Source: Dipteris shenzhenensis (taxonomy: Eukaryota > Polypodiophyta > Polypodiopsida > Gleicheniales). Taken from it: a stretch of 64,000 nucleotides of DNA. Positions 33,989 to 45,755 of the stretch are shown here, in pieces (the stretch's first letter is position 1; the number at the start of each line of letters is the position of its first letter). The translations under genes were made by a program, and so were the position numbers. The notes under the pieces are model-generated. The model was not told the origin of the DNA and ran no database searches. It saw only the letters and a list, made by a program, of their open reading frames with translations. Location: the NCBI GenBank assembly GCA_047967505.1, contig CM106540.1; one strand, given 5' to 3'.

Positions 33989-36900
33989 CACCCCTTTAAT
34001 GGGAATGTCCTTCCTCTGCGTCAAACCAAGAGCTAGTCGGTGTTTCTCAAATAGCTCTTTACCGAGTGGTTTGGTAAAGATGTCTGCAACATTTTCTTTG
34101 CTATCACAATGCTGCAGTGTGATGTCACCAAGTAACACTCTTTCTCTGATGAAGTGCTCTCTGACATCAATGTGCTTTGTCCTGGAGTGATATACTGGAT
34201 TTTTGGCCAATGCTTGAGCCGATTGATTATCACAGTATATTGTTGTTGGCTTTGACTCATCAAAGTAATCTGTTTCTGACAATAGTCTTCTGAGCCATAT
34301 AGCCTCACATGCACCTGTAGTGAGTGCTCTATATTCTGCTTCAGTTGAGGACAAAGAAACAGTTGGTTGTTTGTTTGACAACCATGATATAGCACCTTGA
34401 CCAAGGAAAAATGCATATCCCTGTGTCGATCTCCTGGTCTCATGATCTCCAGCATAGTCACTATCACAGTATCCATGCAACCGTGGATGACTTCCTCTGT
34501 ATTCTATCCCAAACTGTCTTGTACCTCTGATGTATCTCAAGACTCTTTTGGCTGCATTCCAGTGAGACTGTTTTGGATTTGCCATAAACTGTGCTAGTGA
34601 GCTTACTGCATAACAAATATCTGGCCGTGTGATTGTCAGATATATAAGAGATCCAATGAGTTGCCTGTAGTATCTGTCATTGACTGTAGGCTTTTCTGAA
34701 TCTTTAGTAAGTTTCAAACTCTGTTCCATGGGAGTGGCTGCAATCTTGCAATGTGCTATATGAAACTTCTTCAGGAGACTGTCAACATGCTTGAGCTGAC
34801 TCATGAATGTGCTATCTGAATCTCTCCAGAACTCAATTCCAAGACAATAGTGCATAAGTCCAAGATCTTTCATGTCGAACTCTGCAGATAAGTCTTGTTT
34901 TAATTTTCTGATGAAGCTATCCTTGCTTCCTGTCACAATCAGATCATCTACGTACAAAAGTGCAATAGTAATATCTTCCCCTTGAACTTTGTAGTAGAGA
35001 GTATGATCTGCATTGGACTTCATGTATCCCAGATCAGCAAAATACTTGTCAATTCTGCTGTACCAACTTCTGGGTGCTTGTTTTAAGCCATAGAGACTTT
35101 TCTTGAGATGGCAAACCTGGTTCTCCTTTCCTGGTTCAACATAACCGGCTGGTTGTTGCATGTAGACTTCCTCGTCTAGATAACCATTGAGTAATGCATT
35201 CTTGACATCGAGCTGATACACATTCCATTTACTGAGTGTCGCTAGTGATATCAAGAACCGTATGGAATCCATCTTTGCTACTGGAGCATAAGTCTCATCA
35301 TAGTCTTGGCCATATTGTTGTGCAAATCCTTTTGCAACTAATCTGGCTTTGTATCTCTGAATACTGCCATCGGGATTGTACTTCACTTTGTATATCCATT
35401 TGTTGGCTATGGCCTTCTTTCCTGGTGGAAGGTCGCATAATTCCCAAGTGTTATTTTTATACAAAGCATCCATTTCTTCATTCATAGCAGTTTGCCATTC
35501 GGGCTTGTCTACTGCGTCTTCGAAGTACACTGGCTCTTCTGTAGCCATGATGGTAGTCATAAGAGCATAGTTGGTGGTTTCCACCTGAATTGCTTTGCCT
35601 TTCTGAGCATATGTCAATCTGGCTGGTGGTCTGCTTTCCCTAGTAGACTGTCTGAGTTGCTGTGGCGCTGCTTGGGGTGTTGCTGGCAATTCTTGCTCTT
35701 CTTCATCAACCTGTTCTGTAGATGACTGTGAAGTCGATGCTTCTATCTCCTGTGTAGGTGAGGTTTTCCATTCTGATTCCTCATCAAAGATTACATCTCT
35801 GGAGATAATGACTTTGCGGTTGATGGGATCATACAATTTGTATGCTTTGCTTTCTTCACTGCAGCCAACCATGATGCATTTGCGTGACTTCGCATCCAAT
35901 TTCCTGCGATGATCATCATGTATGTGGGCATATGCTATGCAACCAAATATGCGGAGATGCCCAATGCGTGGCTTGTGTCCAGTGAATGCTTCATAAGGAG
36001 TCATACCTTGTATCGGTTCGGTAGGAAGCCGATTAAGCAAGTAGTTAGCTGTAGCTATTGCTTCTGCCCAATACTGATTCGGAAGATGCTTTTCACTAAG
36101 CATTGCTCTAGCACTGTCTGCTAAAGTCCCATTCTTCCTTTCAGCTCTTGCATTTTGCTGAGGAGTATCTGCACATGTGAATTGTCTTCGAATGCCGTGA
36201 TTTTTGCAAAAGTTCATGAATTCTGAAGACATGTATTCATCTCCTCTGTCTGATCTCATGACCTTGATCTTTCTGCCTGTTTGGTTTTCTACCATGGCTT
36301 TGAATTCTTGAAATCTGGCAAACACTTCAGATTTCTCTTTCAGAAAGTAGACCCAACAATATCTACTGTAATCGTCGATGAAGGTCAAGTAATAAAGTGA
36401 ACCATTGATGCTGCGGGTCTGGGCATAACCCCATACATCTGTATGAATCAAATCAAGAATACCTCGTGCACGAGAGGTACTTCTGACAAAGTTGGTTCGC
36501 TTTTGTTTGCCGAAGCAACATGCTTCACAAACTTTTCCAAGAAAGTGTAGCTTCGGAATCCCAATTGCCATATTCTGATTCCTGAGATCTATTAAGTACT
36601 TGAAGTTGACATGACCATATCTCTTGTGCCATTTTGCAGATAGTGGCATCTGTTGCATTTGAGCTGACATGGCATGCTTATCTGGTACTGTAGCTAGCAT
36701 CCTGTATAAGCGTCCTTCCTTGACACCTTTTGCTACTAGCTGACCTCTTTTGGATTTGTCTCTGATAGTGCATTCATCACCGTCGAAGATGACTTTGTAG
36801 TTGTGTTCCGTCATTTGACCTACTGACAAAAGGTTCTTGCTGAGCTTCGGAACATAGAGCACATCTTTGACTAATCCTTTTGTACCAGTGAAATTGTTCA

Positions 36901-37137
36901 TAGGGATAACACCTGTCCCTTGAACCGGATTCGGTGTATTGTCTGTTGTGTAGATGACATTCTTTTGACCTTCTAATGGCTTCATTTCTGTGAACCATTC
37001 CTGATGATTTGTCATATGAGATGATGCACCGCTGTCGATGTACCAAGGATCCTGTTCCACTTGGTCGACTTGATAGCTGAAATCCTCTTTGGGATTGAAA
37101 TCAGTGTCTAGGTGCATTGTATCAGTCTGATGCAATT
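33986..37137 (-). CDS. copia-A pol (protease end, integrase, RT, RNase H)
   Basis: A stop-free stretch of more than 1040 codons. Order: protease YIDSGASSHMTNH; pre-integrase LYVPKLSKNLLSVGQM and the H...H, CEACCFGKQ zinc finger; integrase core (DLIHTDVWG, FIDDYSRYCW, SDRGDEYMS, PQQNARAERKNGTL); RT (WKYKVKYNPDGS-like, YQLDVKNALLNGYL, YGLKQAPRSWYSRID, ALLYVDDLIVTG with YVDD); RNase H (GYCDSDYAGDHETRRS, ISWLSNKQPTVSLSSTEAEY, DNQSAQALAKNPVYH, HIDVREHFIRE). All key residues that I can check are present. Gypsy-del interrupts the frame upstream. If translated, it would need its gag half at 42059-43155. Confidence 0.93.
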
Positions 37138-37142
37138 CCTCA

Positions 37143-37574
37143 TGCCATGTGCACGGATTGGTATCTGACGTGTACTAGGTACACAGAACTAGCTCAGGTT
37201 AGCCTGGGGAGGCTTAGAGCTAGGCAGGCTTGATTCTCGGGTTGAGTGGCAAGGGTACGAACTATTTATAGGTCTTCGCTATTTTTGGCGCCGGGGCCCA
37301 AGTCTATAAAAGAGGCCCAGGGGGTTCAGTTCTCAGTGGTGCAGTTGGGAGCAAGTCTCGTTCCCAGGTGCTAGGTCTGATCCTGGATTGAGTCGCGGAT
37401 GCGCGCATTGGGAGTTCGTGCCAGTAGCTCAGCTCGTGGCTCGGAGGGGACATCTTCTGATTCGGGATCACACCCCGTAGATGTCATGGTTGGGTGGTGA
37501 GCAGCCTGCTCAGATCTGACGTTGTGTGTGGTTTGCTTGCAGATCAGGGGTTTCAGGAGTGCTGGGACGTGTCA
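37143..37574 (+). repeat. gypsy-del 5' LTR
   Basis: It starts TGCCATGTGCACGG and ends GGGACGTGTCA. It contains TATAAAAGAGGCCC near 37313, a plausible TATA box. Confidence 0.9.
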
Positions 37575-38660
37575 GTTGGTATCAGAGCCAACTCCTGAGG
37601 TAGGAACTTCTGATGCGAGAACTTTTGACGAGTTTTCCTTCCAGGTATGCCCTAAATTTCGAAATCTGTTGCTGCATTTTTGCTGGCTACCTGGGATAGA
37701 AGGGGTGGAGAGATATCTGGGAAAAGAAAGAAGAAAAGGAGAGAGAAAAATCGAGATCCCTGAAGGCCTGTGAGAGAAGGCTAGAGGAAGGGGAGAGAGA
37801 GCAGAAAAGCAGGAGAGAGTGGCGAAAAAAAACAGCAAGGGAGGCGTGGAAGAGGCATCTGGGATGGTACGGAATAGGCTGGGGCAAAGAGAGGCTCGTG
37901 AGCCTGCGCATAGGGCTGCGTGCAGCCTGCGCAGGGGGTGCTTTTTTCAAAAAAAGCACCCCTCCAAAGCTAGGGGGGCTTGGCCTTTTTTGGAAGCACA
38001 GCTTCCAAATAAGGCTGCCCTGCACCCATATAGGTGGGGGCAGGGTACCAGCCTACCCACAAGGCAGCCTACAGCTTCGAGGCAGCACCTCGATTTCAGC
38101 GCCAGCCTGCCTCATCTGACCCTGCCTGCGCCAGCGCTGTCCTGCATCGAGCAGACTGCAGCACCAGTACCCTGCCTGTGTCAGCCTGCGACAGCCATCG
38201 AAGGCTCTGCATCAGCACCGTACGGACTGTACGGAATACCTGCGCCAGCCCAGCAACAGTACCGTACGAGCTGCGTCAGCCCTGCACCTGCTGCTGCGAA
38301 CCCCGACTGCGCACCTGTACCTGCAGACTGTACGGACGCCGTACAGCCACGTCAGCAACTGTACGGCCTCTGTCAGCATCTGTACGGCCTGCGTCAGCAG
38401 CCGTACAGCCACGTCAGCAGACCGTACGGCCTGCGTCAGCAGACCGTACAGCCACATCAGCAGCTGTCCACCGCAGGATTTCGCACGTGTATCGGGTGGC
38501 GGGATCAGTGAAATTCGGGGATTCGTGGGCTTCCGGTTCGAGTTTCCAGCATCTCTTTCCGTCGGCATCTCTTGGGATGGTTTTCCTCTGCTCCATTCTC
38601 CTTTGCGCTTCGTTTCAGTCAGTTATCTCTCTCAGTTTATATTCAGATCAGATTTCAGTT

Positions 38661-40446
38661 ATGTCTGATGCTGCAAATCCCGAGTTCACCATGGGAGAGC
38701 AGGACTTGGATTACACTCCTGTGGGAGAGGAGGATCAGGGTTTCTATGATGACCTGATAACAAAAAAGGCCTTCAGTGAATTTACGACTGCTCTAGATGG
38801 AAAATTCGAGTAGGTCAATGCTAATCAAACGGGGTTGACACAGCAACTCTAGGGGATTCAAGCAACTCTCACCCTTCTGGCTAGCACTGTACAGGCACTC
38901 ACGCATGTGGATGCCATGGCTTCAGTGCTAGGCCCGAATATAACTCCAGACCCTTTTTCGGGCGGTCAAAAGTCTAGAACGAAGGAAGTAGTTGACACTT
39001 GGTTACACAAGTGGCAGGTACACTTTCAGTTCCACCCATACCCAGATGAGAAGAAGATCCAGCTTGCAGCGGGGTTCATGTCAGGTAAAGCATTGCTATG
39101 GTGGAAGGAACTCCAGCCTAAGCCTGATACTTGGACAGATTTTGAAGGGGTCTTCAGGAAGGAGTTCCTGAAGAAGGAGGATGATTACGATATCGTTGGC
39201 AAGCTCAAAGCCCTCGATATGTCAAAATCAAACTTGACCTTTGAAGTTTATCTTCAAAGATTTCGGGATCTGCAAACCAGGGCCACTAAGATGGATCCAG
39301 TGACCTTGTTAGGTTTCTTCGTGGATGGTTTGCCAGATTCATATAAGTTGCAGATTAAGAACAACAAATGCACAACGTTGTAGGAGGCCATGACTTATGC
39401 GCGCATATACGATGATACCATGGCCGGTGCCAAAGCAACCACAGTTTCTGACACGAGTGGAAAGAACAAACACAAGTTCTTTCAGCATACGACTAGTATT
39501 GGGGAGACGAAGTCTACGGACAACGCCTCCAAGAAAAACTTGACTCCAGCAAAGAATGGTAAAGCCCGTTTCCTTCGCACTTTGAGGCTCAAGAAAGAAG
39601 GACGATGCTTCTATTGCGAGGAGCGGGGCCACACAAAGAATGAGTGTCCCAAGCGTAAGAACCAAAAGTTGATGCTTGGATCGAAGCTCCAGGCGGGTCC
39701 ACGTACCGCAGCCAAGGGAGCGAACGAAGTCACGATGACAGGTATTTCAGTAAATGTCATTACCTGCCCACTCTCTTGTAATTGTACTTTCAATACTTCG
39801 TTGTTTGGTTCCCATGATCTTTTCCGAGTTTATGGAGAAGTTATGGACCAACAGGTTCACATTCTCTTTGATCCGGGTAGCTCTCACAACTTTGTTAATT
39901 ACAAATTTGTGCAGAAGATGGGGCTGTCCACAGTACCTAGTGACCACACCTATGAGGTGCAGCTTCCAGCTGGGAAGCAGTTTTGGGATCGCAAGGTTGA
40001 AGCGCTTCCTATCCGGATTCAGGCCTACACAGGAGCTCTTACATGTTATGTTATGCATCTGGAGCATGGAGACTTGTTGATCGGAATAGAGTGGTTTAAA
40101 ACCCACAATATTCAGATTGGATGGACGGAGCATACGCTTTCTTTTGTAGATAAGGACACCCAATTTTGTATTCAGTGTGATAAAATTCCCTCTTCTCAGG
40201 GGCCTATTGTATCTGCGATGCAGCTTCGGAATATATTAAACAATTCTCATTATGATGTCTATCAGTGTGTTTTGATTCCACTTTCTTCATTTATTGTTTC
40301 AGTAATTAACAAGAATGAATTAAGTGTGTTTGAACACCGTGAATTGAGAATGTTGTTAGATAATTTTAAGGACGTATTCCCAGCTCAACTGCCGGAAGGT
40401 TTACCTCCAGAACGGGCAGTAGATCATCGCATAGACTTAGTCATGG
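38661..40446 (+). pseudogene. gypsy-del gag-protease with three amber codons
   Basis: A single frame from ATG 38661 to the deletion junction, broken only by TAG at 38811, 38850 and 39381. Each sits where Gln would fit. Gag: VVDTWLHKWQVHFQF, LLWWKELQPKPDTW, VYLQRFRDLQTRA. Zinc knuckle CFYCEERGHTKNEC (canonical spacing) at about 39608. Protease ILFDPGSSHNFV at about 39868, with Pro where Ser/Thr is usual. It ends in the RT approach segment (LPEGLPPERAVDHRIDL), followed at once by the deletion. Confidence 0.88.
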
Positions 40447-41517
40447 GAAAGTATTTCCATGGATTTTATTACTGGTTTGCCTCGAACGTGCAAGGGTCAT
40501 GACTCCATTTGGGTCATAGTCGACCGTTTGACAAAAATGGCTAGATTCTTACCTACTAGAACAACTATTTCAGCTGTTCAGCTGGCTCACGAGTTTGTGG
40601 ACCACTTGTTTAAGCTGTATGGTTTGCCATCTGACATAGTCAGTGACAGGGACTCAAAGTTTATAAGTAACTTTTGGACACTTGTATTTGAGAAGTTGGA
40701 AACTACTCTAAGTATGAGTTCCTCGGATCATGCACAATCCGATGGCAGTACAGAAAAGGTCAACCAGTTGGTTGAAGACATGCTTCGGGCATATGTATCT
40801 AAGAGACAGTCTTCATGGGAAGATTATCTACCTATGATTGAATTTGCTTACAACAGTGCAAAGCATTCTAGTACTGGTTACAGTCCTTTTATGCTTATGA
40901 ACGGGTTTCAACCTAAGTCACCAGTTATGGTTGGATTAAAAGGAATTCAAAATGATGCTGCTAAGAATTTCTTGCTAGATATGCAGGAAATGTTGCAGTT
41001 TGCCAAGGAGTCTATTAGGAGTGCCCAAGATCGGGACAGATATTATGCTAATAGACATCGTTCACCTAGAGAGTTCTCTAAAGGAATGATGGTATATTTG
41101 AGAATTCCTAAGGAATCCAAGAGCCTCAGTACTGGTTTGGTTCCGAAATTATCCCCCAGATACTGTGGCCCATTCAAGGTCATTAAAAGAATTGGACCAG
41201 TTGCATATCGACTAGAATTGCCTCCTGATGTTAAAATACATCCAGTCTTTCATGTCAGTAGACTGAAAGAAGTCTTGGGTGCAGAAGATCAACTTGTTTC
41301 TCCTCATGAGATTATAGAAGTTACAGATTTAACTTTTATTCCTCACGAACCTGAAGGAATTCTTGAATTTCGTGGAAGACAGATTCGTAATCGTACTATC
41401 ACGGAATACAAGATCAAGTGGAAGGATCGTGTTGAGGAGGATGCAACATGGGAGACATTACAAAACCTCCAAAGAACATTTCCAGATTTCTTAGCGAACT
41501 CAGGAGTGAGTTCTTAG
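40444..41517 (+). pseudogene. gypsy-del integrase core and chromodomain
   Basis: Starts mid-domain with WESISMDFITGLP after the deletion, out of frame with the protease. The integrase core retains MDFI, SDRDSKF and a Glu in TEKVNQ. The GPF motif (YCGPFKVIKRIG) and chromodomain (IKWKDRVEEDATWE) are intact and end at TAG 41515-41517. It lacks its own start context, so expression would need reinitiation or frameshifting. Confidence 0.88.
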
Positions 41518-41530
41518 AGGAGGGGGAGTA

Positions 41531-42053
41531 TGTCATGTGCACGGATTGGTATCTGACGTGTACTAGGTACACAGAACTAGCTCAGGTTAGCCTGGGGAGG
41601 CTTAGAGCTAGGCAGGCTTGATTCTCGGGTTGAGTGGCAAGGGTACGAACTATTTATAGGCCTTCGCTATTTTTGGCGCCGGGGCCCAAGTCTATAAAAG
41701 AGACCCAGCGGGTTTAGTTCTCAGTGGTGCAGTTGGGAGCAAGTCTCGTTCCCAGGTGCTAGGTCTGATCCTGGATTGAGTCGCGGACGTGCGCCTGCAT
41801 CTTAGCGTAGCCCAAGGCCCAGTGGCAGATCCAGGGCTTCACAGTGCCACCTGGTGGTATGGGACACTAGGCTGGTTTGGATCTGATTGGGAGTTTGTGC
41901 CAGTAGCTCAGCTCGTGGCTCGGAGGGGACATCTTCTGATTCGGGATCACATCCCGTAGATGTCATGGTTGGGTGGTGAGCAGCCTGCTCAGATCTGACG
42001 TTGTGTGTGGTTTGCTTGCAGATCAGGGGTTTCAGGAGTGCTGGGACGTGTCA
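41531..42053 (+). repeat. gypsy-del 3' LTR
   Basis: 523 bp, TGTCATGTGC...GACGTGTCA, the full-length version of the LTR, with TATAAAAGAGACCC near 41694. Confidence 0.9.
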
Positions 42054-42058
42054 CCTCA

Positions 42059-43155
42059 CTTGCAAGAAACATATTTCCATGTTCATTTGCAAAATGATTG
42101 TGACTAGAATGTCCACCACGATGATTTCCTCTTCCTCGGGAATTCCCTCGATTACTGCTGGATTGACCGCCTTGGTCGTACTGCTTCTTGCGGCAATCTC
42201 TTTCATAGTGTCCAAACTTGTGACAGTAGTTGCACTGGATGTTTGACACATTGGTGGATGCATTCCCTCGTCCTTGAAATCTTCCTCGGTTGGAATGATT
42301 TCCTCTTTGCTGATTTTGATGTTGCTGAGGATGATGCTGATGCTGATTTTGATTTTGTTGATGATGACTACTTTTCTGATATGATCTACCTCTGTTTCTG
42401 CCTTTGCCTCTGCTTCTGTCTGAAGCTGTGAATGCCTGATCATTAGAATGACCTTTATGTGCTTGAATGGCCTGAGTCCTGAGTTCTTCACCAAGTAGAA
42501 CTGACTGAAGTTCTTCCAGTGTTGGAATTTGCCGTTGGATGGCAATACTCTGGACTAGATTCTCATATCCTTCTCCTAGTCCATTCAGGATTACTTGAAC
42601 CATTTCTGCGGGATTCATAGTCTCTCCTGCTGCTGCAAGTTGATTGTTGTAGTCTTTGATGCGGAGTACATAAGCATGACCGGTTTCATTGCTGTTGCGG
42701 AAACTCTAGTTGATCTGGTTTCTCGGGGTGAGAATCCTGGATGTGTTCTTGGACTCGTAGAGAGCTACGAACATATCCCATGCTTCTTTTGATGTCTTGA
42801 CTGTGTTGAGCTGTCCTAGCATGACATCTTGCACATTCTGCTTGATTAGGTGATAGGCATACTTGTCTTTCTTATCCCATTCTGCTTGAGCTCGGGCAAT
42901 GGCAGGATCTTCTACTGGTGCGGAAATTGTTTGTGTAGATGTAGATCTCGATGTAGATCCCGTTGCTGGTGCTGTGACAATAGATGGAGTAGAGCTACTG
43001 GTGGCTGGATCGGCCAATGGTCTAGGTATAGATCCATCGACATACTCCCATTTGTCCTGAAGCACAAGAATGGTCTCCATTCGGTATTTCCATGTACCAT
43101 AATTGGAGTTGTCTAACTTAGCAGATGCCTCCAGATTGAGGTTGCTAGTCGACAT
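42059..43155 (-). pseudogene. copia-A gag with one amber codon
   Basis: From ATG at 43155 (minus): MSTSNLNLEASAKLDNSNYG and WKYRMETILVLQDKW (gag N-terminus), LYESKNTSRIL, then TAG at 42706-42708, after which the same frame continues through LNGLGEGYENLVQSIAIQ and a zinc knuckle CNYCHKFGHYERDC, into a Gly/Arg/Ser-rich stretch. Removing gypsy-del and one CCTCA joins this frame directly to pol, so gag-pol was one frame. The amber codon replaces what reads as Gln. Confidence 0.88.
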
Positions 43156-45586
43156 GGTGCAAACAATGTACTCAAAAAGTGTCCTGAAAAACTCTGTATG
43201 AATCAACTGCAAATACAGTGAAGATGCCAAGTGAAATCTCTGTACCGTCGGTGAAGATAGAACTGCAGTATATAAAATCTGATCTATGTTACAAGGCTTG
43301 TGGCAATGATGCCGGGAATAGCCAAGAGGCTTTACAAGGCTAAAAAATGATGTGCACGATGCCGTGAGATAGCCAAATAGGCTTTACAATGGTGGCATGT
43401 GTGTGTGAAATCAAATGATATCTGCCCACTGAATCAATCTGCAATGCCTCTGAACTCTGAAGTCTGCTCACTGAACTGATGAACGTAAGGTTTCAGGTAA
43501 TGTAATGATGTGAAATCGGATGTGAGCGTATGGACTGACTCCGAGTAGGTACTAGTCGGGAATTTCGGGCATGGCTTAGATTGGCAACTTGGGGAAATTC
43601 AAAGCGTCCCCTCTATGGCGATCTAGTCTACTCTGATCTAGATCTAAACCAACCGTCGATCGATGAAAGAGCAGCAAATAATTCCTTTTCTTTTGTTCTT
43701 TTTAAGTGCTGGGTCAGATGCGTCGATGTAGAGGCAAATGTGCGTGAAGGAAGTGGTTTTGTCGGCGAGGCTCAAATGTGAGTGTAACTTGCGCCGAAAT
43801 GTGCGCGTGATGTGACGAGCGCGTAGAGCACGAAAAGCCGAGCGACTTTCCTTTTTGGAGCGCCCTCAAATTCTTCCTGGATCAAGAGATATGACTTGAT
43901 CTAGGTGGAGGGGCAAAAGGAGTGCAAATGGTGCTCAATGATGATGTGTCACTGTGAGTCACATGCAGTGATGATGTGACACTGTGCTTAGCAAGAGGTG
44001 TGCCAGTGAAGCTCTGTGCTGAGGTGGCAGGAGTGTGCACATGCAGTGTGTGAACAGTGTGCCTGGCAAGGGACTGTGCCTGCAGGGGATAGTGTTGAGG
44101 TGGCACTGCTGATGTGGCAGAGGTGACGTGTCACTGATGATGTGGCAGGTGACGTGGCTGATGACGTGGCAGGTGACGTGATTGATGACGTGTCACTGAT
44201 GATGTGGCAGGTGACATGACTGATGACGTGTCACTGATGACGTGGCAGGTGACGTGGTTGATGACGTGTCATTGATGACGTGGCAGGTGACGTGGCAGGT
44301 GACGTGTCACTGATGACGTGGTAGGTGACGTGGCAATCGGTGATGACGTGGCCTGATGACGTGGCACTGGTGACGTGGCCAGATGACGTGGCTGTCGGTG
44401 CTGACATGGCAGATGACGTGGCCAGATGACGTGGCAGATGACGTGGCACTTGGAGATAAGGTTGCCACGTGGCACACTGGAGACCTAGCCTACGTGCTAT
44501 CTTATCTTGCCACGTGTCGCTTGGAGAAGCTCATGGAATCTGCTGAGATGCCGACGGAATCTTGAAGATTCCGTCGTCGTTTCCGTTGGAGAGGCCGATT
44601 GGAGCTCTGTTGAAGAGGAGGCCCTTCGTTGGAGGATCTCGTTGTGGGCTGCTCTAGTCGTTCGGATGGAGGCTTGTAGGGGGCCGTTGATGGAGCTTCT
44701 GCTAAGGAGCCATCGGTGGGCTGGAGGCGATGCAGTCCGTTGGCTTGTTGGAGGCGCGCTTGGATCGCAGCAAGGCTTTGAAGGCGGCTATTCGTCCGTG
44801 GCGTAGCTACTTGGTCGCTGCCATTTGGGTCGCTCTGCAGCTGGTTATGGAGCTGGCTCGTGAGCCGCGACTAGAGATCCTTGGAGCTATTGTGATGCTG
44901 AAGCTGTCGATGGTCATTGGTTGCCCGTGTGCACTTGCGAAAGAGAAGATTCGTGGGCAAGGTCGTTGCAGTTCGGAGTAGCCGCGTATGGAGAGAGCTA
45001 TGAAGGGATAGTCGCTAGTCACTGGAGGACTTAGAGGTCGCTAAAGTTGGCAGCTGAGCGTAGGAAGCCGTTGTGTGCGCTAGAGTAAAGAGCTAGCCGG
45101 TGAAGTCGCTAGTGCTTGTATGTAGTTTGTAGGGGAAGCAATGGCTTGCTCATTGATGTGCTGCAAAAGCGCTGTAGATAGGAGTCGACTGGGACATCCG
45201 AGATGGAAACGCTTCAATAGAAGTGGAGGCAAGTCGAGCTGCTGCTTGCAGGTCAAACAAACAAAGCTTCACGAGAAGCAACAGCAAGTTGAAGCAGTTG
45301 CAATCTTTCTCTTTCTCTCTACAAAGGTCCTCTCTCAATTCTCACAGAAAGAATAGAGACTCTTCCTCAATAGAACTCTCATGAAGTGTATGATCTCTCC
45401 CTATCTCTCTCTTAGAGTACTATCTATCTCTCAAGAACTAGATCTCTCACAAAACAAGTGAACGGAAATCTTCAACTCAATGGACAGAATTTTCTCTATC
45501 ACTCAACGGAAGTGAAAGAACACTCAATCTCTCAATCTCTCGATCACTCTCACAATGATCTCAATGCCTCAGCGGAAGGCAAGGAA
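43156..45586 (-). promoter_or_regulatory. copia-A untranslated leader (2.4 kb)
   Basis: Unusually long for a copia leader. No conserved protein is seen. It contains the ACGTG array at 44.08-44.52 kb and (TCTC)-rich sequence near 45300-45560. The short open frames on both strands are repeat-driven. Confidence 0.7.
44080..44520. repeat. Array of GACGTGGC/GACGTGTC words (G-box/ABRE-like)
   Basis: By hand count about 24 ACGTG cores lie in about 430 bases, mostly inside a degenerate GATGACGTGGCAGGT unit of 12-20 bases. ACGTGGC and CACGTG are binding cores of plant bZIP (ABF/GBF) factors. Confidence 0.85.
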
Positions 45587-45598
45587 GCTCTGATACCA
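45587..45598 (-). other. copia-A primer-binding site
   Basis: The minus strand reads TGGTATCAGAGC immediately next to the LTR end, complementary to initiator-Met tRNA. Confidence 0.88.
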
Positions 45599-45755
45599 TG
45601 ACAAAATATGAAGAGGGGAGAGGAGAAGAGTGGAGATGAGGAGAGAGGGCACAGCTAGAGAGCACACCACAAATGACTAACTGTACACTAGAATTAGTTG
45701 AAAAAATAGAATATATACAAACCCTTTTAGGGTTAGGGTTAGGGGATCTAACCCT
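45599..45755 (-). repeat. copia-A 5' LTR, truncated
   Basis: It matches the first ~155 bases of the 3' LTR (plus-strand view) with few differences, then stops at AACCCT. About 190 bases of U3 are missing and the sequence passes directly into Tat-giant ORF1. So this LTR cannot carry its normal promoter start. Confidence 0.82.

Larger units (their letters stand above)
37138..42058 (+). mobile_element. RT-deleted chromovirus 'gypsy-del', TSD CCTCA
   Basis: LTRs at 37143-37574 (432 bp) and 41531-42053 (523 bp). The 5' copy lacks an internal 91-bp stretch near 37402. TSD CCTCA lies at 37138-37142 and 42054-42058. PBS TGGTATCAGAGCC at 37577-37589; PPT AGAGGAGGGGGAGTA before the 3' LTR. It encodes gag, protease, most of integrase and a chromodomain, but RT, RNase H and the integrase zinc finger are deleted at about 40440. 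Confidence 0.92.
33641..45755 (-). mobile_element. Ty1/copia element 'copia-A', carrying gypsy-del
   Basis: Minus-strand element with 3' LTR at 33641-33988, pol, gag, a 2.4-kb leader, PBS and a truncated 5' LTR. Gypsy-del is inserted in the gag-pol frame. No TSD: the left flank is Tat-giant RNase H, the right flank is Tat-giant ORF1, so Tat gag-RT and part of the copia LTR were deleted after insertion. Confidence 0.88.

Noticed and set aside
37819-38813. Long Ala/Pro/Cys/Arg-rich frames in the gypsy-del leader as host genes
   Set aside because: They lie between the PBS and gag of gypsy-del, overlap in different frames and have no recognisable domain; GC-rich repeats (GTACGG, CAGCCT) keep them open.
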